The position numbers and the translations under genes are program-made. From Phascolarctobacterium_A sp902463975 (GTDB taxonomy: Bacteria; Bacillota; Negativicutes; Acidaminococcales; Acidaminococcaceae), in contig NZ_CABQHJ010000040.1 in assembly GCF_902463975.1 (NCBI RefSeq), positions 1 to 17,346 of the forward strand: a stretch of DNA of 17,346 nucleotides, written 5' to 3'. The notes under the pieces were generated by a model. It was not told the origin of the DNA. It ran no database searches and saw nothing but the letters and a program-made list of their open reading frames with translations. Every line of letters begins with the position of its first letter. Position 1 is the stretch's first letter. Below are positions 14,046 through 17,346 of the stretch, piece by piece.

Positions 14046-14321
14046 TTATTTTAAGCCGGTGCTCTTATCTGCGTGACCTTTGTAAGTACGAGTAGGAGCG
14101 AATTCTCCTAATTTGTGGCCTACCATATCCTCGGTAATGAATACCGGAACATGTTTGCGTCCGTCATGAACCGCAATGGTGTGACCAACGAAAGACGGAA
14201 TAATAGTAGAGCTGCGAGACCAGGTCTTAACAACTTTTTTATCATTAGCGGCATTAAGCACGTCAATCTTTTTCAAAAGACTTGCATGGACAAAAGGTCC
14301 TTTTTTAACTGATCTGGACAC
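14046..14321 (-). CDS. rpsS: 30S ribosomal protein S19
   Basis: 91 residues, the usual length. It begins M-S-R-S-V-K-K-G-P-F-V and ends with the conserved G-H-K-L-G-E-F-A-P-T-R-T-Y-K-G-H at 68-83. S19 pairs with S13 in the small-subunit head and contacts the 50S subunit. The start codon is GTG (14319-14321) with AGGAGG at 14330-14335 and eight bases of spacing. It lies 31 bases after rplB. Confidence 0.97.
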   Translation of the reverse strand: MSRSVKKGPFVHASLLKKIDVLNAANDKKVVKTWSRSSTIIPSFVGHTIAVHDGRKHVPVFITEDMVGHKLGEFAPTRTYKGHADKSTGLK

Positions 14322-14352
14322 TAGGTTAGCCTCCTTTCCTTATCCTGTTTTA

Positions 14353-15183
14353 TTATTTAGTTCTACGTTTCAGAATTAACTTAGTAGAAGCTTTCTTCTC
14401 TCTGCGAGTACGAGTACCGAATGCACATTTACCCCAAGGAGTAACAGGACGTTTACGACCAACGGGGGAGTGACCTTCACCACCACCATGCGGATGGTCG
14501 TTAGGATTCATAACAACGCCGCGGTTAGCAGGACGGATACCCAGCCAACGGCTGCGGCCAGCTTTACCGATGCAGATGTTTTCAGCATCAATGTTACCAA
14601 CTTGACCGATGGTTGCACGGCAGTTGATATGTACTTTACGGATTTCGCCAGAAGGAAGACGGAGCAGAGCGTAGTCGCCCTCTTTAGCCATCAGCTGAGC
14701 GCTGGTACCAGCACTACGAGCCATTTGGCCGCCTTTACCAATTTTCATTTCCACGTTGTGTACGGTAGTACCAAGCGGAATGTTTTTCAGCGGCAGGCAG
14801 TTACCGGTTTTGATATCTGCGTCAGGACCGCTTACTACGATATCGCCAACTTTCAAATCAAGCGGAGCGATGATGTAACGTTTTTCGCCGTCAACATAGT
14901 TGATCAGAGCGATACGAGCGTTACGGTTAGGATCGTATTCAATGGTAGCAACCTTAGCCGGAATGCCGTCTTTGGTACGCTTGAAATCAATGATACGATA
15001 TTGTTTTTTATGACCGCCGCCTTGATGACGAACAGTCATTTTACCGGTATTATTACGGCCTGCATGTTTACCAAGTTTTTCAACAAGCGGGCGGTAAGGC
15101 TTGTCAGTCGTAATCTCTTCGAAGGCAGACACAGTAATAAAGCGTCTGGAAGGAGAATACGGATTAAAGCTTTTAATAGCCAT
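14353..15183 (-). CDS. rplB: 50S ribosomal protein L2
   Basis: 276 residues, the expected length. It has the OB-fold and SH3-like domains and the highly conserved C-terminal loop N-D-H-P-H-G-G-G-E-G-H at 228-238, where H230 corresponds to the histidine linked to peptidyl-transferase activity in E. coli (H229). The basic tail ends L-I-L-K-R-R-T-K. L2 is needed for subunit association. The ATG has AGGAGG at 15192-15197, eight bases upstream. Confidence 0.98.
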   Translation of the reverse strand: MAIKSFNPYSPSRRFITVSAFEEITTDKPYRPLVEKLGKHAGRNNTGKMTVRHQGGGHKKQYRIIDFKRTKDGIPAKVATIEYDPNRNARIALINYVDGEKRYIIAPLDLKVGDIVVSGPDADIKTGNCLPLKNIPLGTTVHNVEMKIGKGGQMARSAGTSAQLMAKEGDYALLRLPSGEIRKVHINCRATIGQVGNIDAENICIGKAGRSRWLGIRPANRGVVMNPNDHPHGGGEGHSPVGRKRPVTPWGKCAFGTRTRREKKASTKLILKRRTK

Positions 15184-15206
15184 TTAATTTACCTCCTATA
15201 CGTTAA

Positions 15207-15497
15207 TTACATTCCTTCGAAAAGGGGAATCGTATTGCCTTCAGCAAGCTTCACGATAGCTTTCTTATAATCGGAACGTTTGCCAACATATTTACCCATG
15301 CGTTTGGTTTTGCCCATTACGCGGATGGTATTTACATTCAATACTTTTACGTTGAAAATCGCCTCAACAGCTTGGCGGATTTCTACTTTGTTAGCATCCA
15401 GAGGAACCTGGAAAGTGTATTTGTTCTCCTGCATCATCTGAGAAGTCTTTTCAGTGATGATGGGACGAATCAGTATATCGCGAGGATTAGCAGCCAT
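15207..15497 (-). CDS. rplW: 50S ribosomal protein L23
   Basis: 96 residues, normal length. The start M-A-A-N-P-R-D-I-L-I-R-P-I-I-T-E-K and the segment V-N-T-I-R-V-M-G-K-T-K-R-M-G near residue 55 are typical. L23 forms the docking site for trigger factor, signal recognition particle and the translocon at the tunnel exit. Its ATG overlaps the rplD stop by one base (TAATG), indicating coupled translation with rplD. Confidence 0.97.
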   Translation of the reverse strand: MAANPRDILIRPIITEKTSQMMQENKYTFQVPLDANKVEIRQAVEAIFNVKVLNVNTIRVMGKTKRMGKYVGKRSDYKKAIVKLAEGNTIPLFEGM

Positions 15498-16123
15498 TAT
15501 GCGAGCACCTCCTCAATTTTTTCTACAGCATCTTTAGCAAGGAATACCTTTTTGCTGTTCAGGATATCAAAGCAGTTCAGGCCCATGTTGGTGATGGTGG
15601 TTACTTTCGGCATGTTACGTGCGGAAAGAGCAACGTTTTCGTTGGAACCATCGGTAATCAACAGAGCTTTAGTGTCAACAGCTTCAAAAGCTTTCAGCAG
15701 AGAAGCTACTCGTTTAGTTTTCGGAGCGTCAAAAGCCAGGCCTTCAACAACTACCAGTTCACCAGCTGCTACTTTAGCAGACAGTGCGCAGCACAGAGCT
15801 AAGCGACGTGCTTTACGAGGCATTTTCTTTGCATAGCTGCGGGGTTGGGGACCAAAAGTGGTACCACCGCCAACCCATACGGGAGAACGGTTGGAACCGC
15901 AACGAGCGCGGCCAGTACCTTTTTGTTTCCAGGGTTTACGACCGCCACCGCGTACCATAGCACGGGTTTTAGTAGCGGAAGTTCCTTGACGTTGGTTTGC
16001 CAGCTGCATTACAACTGCTTGATGTACTACAGCTTCATTGAACTCAGCGCCAAATACGGAATCATTTAATTCTATTTCACCGGTTTGTGCACCGGAAAGA
16101 TCATATACTGATAACTTCGGCAT
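15497..16123 (-). CDS. rplD: 50S ribosomal protein L4
   Basis: 208 residues when started at the ATG at 16121-16123, giving M-P-K-L-S-V-Y-D-L. An in-frame ATG three codons earlier (16130-16132) directly abuts the AGGAGG (16133-16138), leaving no spacing, whereas the chosen ATG has nine bases. The long tunnel-lining loop contains R-G-G-G-R-K-P-W-K-Q-K-G-T-G-R-A-R at 58-74. In gamma-proteobacteria L4 also represses the S10 operon by binding its leader; whether it does so here is unknown, but the tuf-rpsJ spacer is structured. Confidence 0.96.
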   Translation of the reverse strand: MPKLSVYDLSGAQTGEIELNDSVFGAEFNEAVVHQAVVMQLANQRQGTSATKTRAMVRGGGRKPWKQKGTGRARCGSNRSPVWVGGGTTFGPQPRSYAKKMPRKARRLALCCALSAKVAAGELVVVEGLAFDAPKTKRVASLLKAFEAVDTKALLITDGSNENVALSARNMPKVTTITNMGLNCFDILNSKKVFLAKDAVEKIEEVLA

Positions 16124-16155
16124 TAGAAGCATCCTCCTTTCTTTCGCTTATCTTA

Positions 16156-16797
16156 TTATTTGTTAGGTTTTACGGTTTCCTTCAATACTACGTAAGAACC
16201 AGTAGCACCCGGAATAGCACCCTTAACCAGAATAAGATTACGTTCTGCGTCAACCTTAACAACGGTCAGACGTTGAACAGTTACATTTGCATTACCCATA
16301 CGGCCAGGCAGTTTTTTGCCTTTGATTACACGGCCGCCAGGACCGGAATGCATGGGGCCCATAGAACCAGGCTCACGATGAGACTTAGAACCATGTTTCA
16401 TAGGTCCGCGAGAGAAATTGTGGCGCTTAATAGTGCCTGCAAAACCTTTGCCGCGGGAAACGCCGCTTGCGTCAATCAGTTCGCCTGCAGCAAAAATATC
16501 AGCAGCGATTTTATCGCCTACTGCATATTCGGAAGGAGCAGCCAGACGCAGCTCTCTGACAAATTTAACCGGTGCTACACCAGCTTTGTCAAAATGGCCT
16601 TTCATCGGTTTGGTGGTATGTTTTTCTTTAATTTCACCAAAACCAAGTTGAACAGCATTATAACCGTCTGTTTCTTCGGTTTTGTTTTGAAGTACAACGC
16701 AGGGGCCTGCTTCTACAACAGTAACAGGAATCAGTCTGCCATCAGCTTCAAAAATTTGGGTCATGCCCAGTTTTTTGCCTAAGATACCTTTAGCCAT
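16156..16797 (-). CDS. rplC: 50S ribosomal protein L3
   Basis: 213 residues, the usual length. It begins M-A-K-G-I-L-G-K-K-L-G-M-T-Q-I-F and has the extended loop G-S-M-G-P-M-H-S-G-P-G-G-R-V that reaches the peptidyl-transferase centre. The glutamine methylated by PrmB in E. coli (within G-Q-N-Q-T-P) is not present at this point, as in other Bacillota L3 proteins. L3 starts 50S assembly with L24. A strong AGGAGGAGGT lies seven bases upstream, next to the rpsJ stop. Confidence 0.97.
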   Translation of the reverse strand: MAKGILGKKLGMTQIFEADGRLIPVTVVEAGPCVVLQNKTEETDGYNAVQLGFGEIKEKHTTKPMKGHFDKAGVAPVKFVRELRLAAPSEYAVGDKIAADIFAAGELIDASGVSRGKGFAGTIKRHNFSRGPMKHGSKSHREPGSMGPMHSGPGGRVIKGKKLPGRMGNANVTVQRLTVVKVDAERNLILVKGAIPGATGSYVVLKETVKPNK

Positions 16798-16812
16798 TAT
16801 TGCACCTCCTCC

Positions 16813-17124
16813 TTACAGTTTAATTTCAATATCTACGCCAGCGGGCAGGTCAAGACGCATCAGAGCGTCAACAGTCTTACCGGTGGGTTCCAGAATGTCT
16901 ACAAGACGTTTGTGAGTACGCATCTCGAATTGCTCACGGGAATCTTTGTTAACATGCGGAGAACGCAGAATAGTGTAAATGTTTTTTTCTGTAGGAAGGG
17001 GAATCGGACCGGAAACTTGTGCACCGGTACGTTTTGCAGTTTCTACAATCTTAGAAGCACTTTGGTCAAGTGCTTTATGATCATACGCTTTCAGGCGTAT
17101 TCTAATCTTTTGAGACTTAGCCAT
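16813..17124 (-). CDS. rpsJ: 30S ribosomal protein S10
   Basis: 103 residues from the ATG at 17122-17124 (M-A-K-S-Q-K-I-R-I-R-L-K-A-Y-D-H-K), the usual S10 start and length. AGGAGG at 17135-17140 lies ten bases upstream. A longer open frame upstream would translate that site and add 15 residues with no family match. S10 belongs to the small-subunit head and, as NusE, also joins the antitermination complex with NusB. It is the first gene of the S10 part of the cluster, 171 bases after tuf. Confidence 0.97.
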   Translation of the reverse strand: MAKSQKIRIRLKAYDHKALDQSASKIVETAKRTGAQVSGPIPLPTEKNIYTILRSPHVNKDSREQFEMRTHKRLVDILEPTGKTVDALMRLDLPAGVDIEIKL

Positions 17125-17140
17125 TAAAAAATATCCTCCT

Positions 17141-17213
17141 AAATTCGCCCAGTTTCTATGAACGGACATACTCCGTGAAAATCTCCCTGTCTAACAGGCA
17201 AGCAACCTTTCAC
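17141..17213 (-). promoter_or_regulatory. Structured leader of rpsJ
   Basis: Two potential hairpins stand between the tuf hairpin and the rpsJ ribosome binding site. The larger has an outer 7-bp stem (17175-17181 with 17207-17213, one G-U), an asymmetric internal loop, and an inner 5-bp stem (17186-17190 with 17194-17198) with a three-base loop. The smaller is a 5-bp stem (17162-17166 with 17172-17176) that shares two bases with the outer stem of the first, so the two may compete. I see no convincing promoter here. The structures suggest autoregulation, but that is inference. Confidence 0.45.
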
Positions 17214-17237
17214 ATCATCGCAGGGCCATACCAACAA

Positions 17238-17276
17238 ACATAAGAATAGAGGGGAGGTTAACCCCCCTCATATTCT
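17238..17276 (-). terminator. Hairpin after tuf, possible terminator or attenuator
   Basis: An 8-bp G/C-rich stem (17249-17256 with 17262-17269, one G-U on the transcript) with a five-base loop, extended beyond a one-base bulge by a 6-bp AT stem (17243-17248 with 17271-17276). On the minus strand it is followed by a broken T-rich stretch (TTATGTTTGTT). The stem is strong and the T-run imperfect, so partial termination is plausible. Confidence 0.55.
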
Positions 17277-17295
17277 TCCAGGGATCTAACTAAAA

Positions 17296-17346
17296 TTATT
17301 TCTCTTCTACTTCGGAAACAACGCCAGCGCCAACGGTACGGCCGCC
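17296..17346 (-). CDS. tuf: Elongation factor Tu, C-terminal end (partial)
   Basis: The last 16 codons and the TAA stop (17296-17298) of a gene that continues beyond the right edge. The residues G-G-R-T-V-G-A-G-V-V-S-E-V are the near-invariant C-terminus of bacterial EF-Tu, followed by a short acidic/basic tail E-E-K. EF-Tu delivers aminoacyl-tRNA to the ribosome. Its position upstream of rpsJ matches the str-S10 junction common in Bacillota. The rest of the protein cannot be judged. Confidence 0.95.
   Translation of the reverse strand, partial: GGRTVGAGVVSEVEEK

Noticed and set aside
14470..15270. Long plus-strand open frame (266 codons) opposite rplB.
   Set aside because: It is a shadow of the L2 coding sequence, with low-complexity Thr/Asn/Phe-rich translation and no credible start region.
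17125..17169. Extended rpsJ frame with 15 extra N-terminal residues.
   Set aside because: The extension includes the AGGAGG site, and S10 proteins start at the M-A-K-S-Q-K position and are 102-103 residues long.
17165..17240. Possible promoter for rpsJ (TTAGAC or TTGCTT paired with TATGTC or ATTTTC).
   Set aside because: Matches to consensus were 2-3 of 6 with no well-spaced partner; none stood out from chance.
1..17346. Mobile elements, CRISPR arrays, tRNA or rRNA genes, phage or defence genes.
   Set aside because: No transposase, recombinase, direct-repeat array, cloverleaf or toxin-like gene was seen on either strand; the region is a conserved housekeeping cluster with three ordinary neighbours.

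Overview
This window is essentially one long ribosomal-protein and translation cluster, read on the minus strand, with three unrelated genes at its far (left) end. Reading right to left, it opens with the last 16 codons of tuf (EF-Tu). The fused S10-spc-alpha cluster follows: rpsJ-rplC-rplD-rplW-rplB-rpsS-rplV-rpsC-rplP-rpmC-rpsQ-rplN-rplX-rplE-rpsN-rpsH-rplF-rplR-rpsE-rpmD-rplO-secY-adk-infA-rpmJ-rpsM-rpsK-rpsD-rpoA-rplQ, 30 genes. Gaps are mostly 1 to 38 bases and two gene pairs overlap by one base. A strong intrinsic terminator (2793-2824) closes the cluster.

After that terminator, still on the minus strand, come a fumarylacetoacetate-hydrolase-family enzyme gene and a small two-repeat DUF1508 (YegP-like) gene, each with a recognisable promoter-like sequence. 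A plus-strand gene for a membrane-anchored metallophosphoesterase runs towards them from the left edge. The two transcription directions meet at 1178-1260, where two hairpin terminators stand in tandem.

Organism: tuf directly upstream of rpsJ, fused S10/spc/alpha gene order, zinc-type S14, the Cys4 adenylate kinase lid, strong AGGAGG ribosome binding sites and frequent GTG/TTG starts all point to the Bacillota. The N-terminus of S4 and the metallophosphoesterase/YegP-like neighbours suggest the Negativicutes (for example a relative of Phascolarctobacterium or Acidaminococcus), but that placement is an impression and not a demonstrated result.

How the genes work together: the cluster supplies 26 ribosomal proteins, initiation factor IF-1, the SecY translocon channel, adenylate kinase and the RNA polymerase alpha subunit, so that ribosome synthesis, protein export, nucleotide balance and transcription capacity are co-expressed. 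The most noteworthy non-coding stretch is the 171-base tuf-rpsJ spacer, which holds three potential hairpins ahead of rpsJ. The 71-base rpsD-rpoA spacer also holds a hairpin. Four starts were moved to fit the ribosome binding site (rpsJ, rplD, rpsQ, rplR), and two small genes (rpmD, rpmJ) were read directly from the sequence. No stretch longer than about 300 bases lacks a gene. I saw no mobile element, CRISPR array, tRNA or rRNA, and nothing that amounts to a new biological system; the findings are mostly regulatory structures and annotation points.
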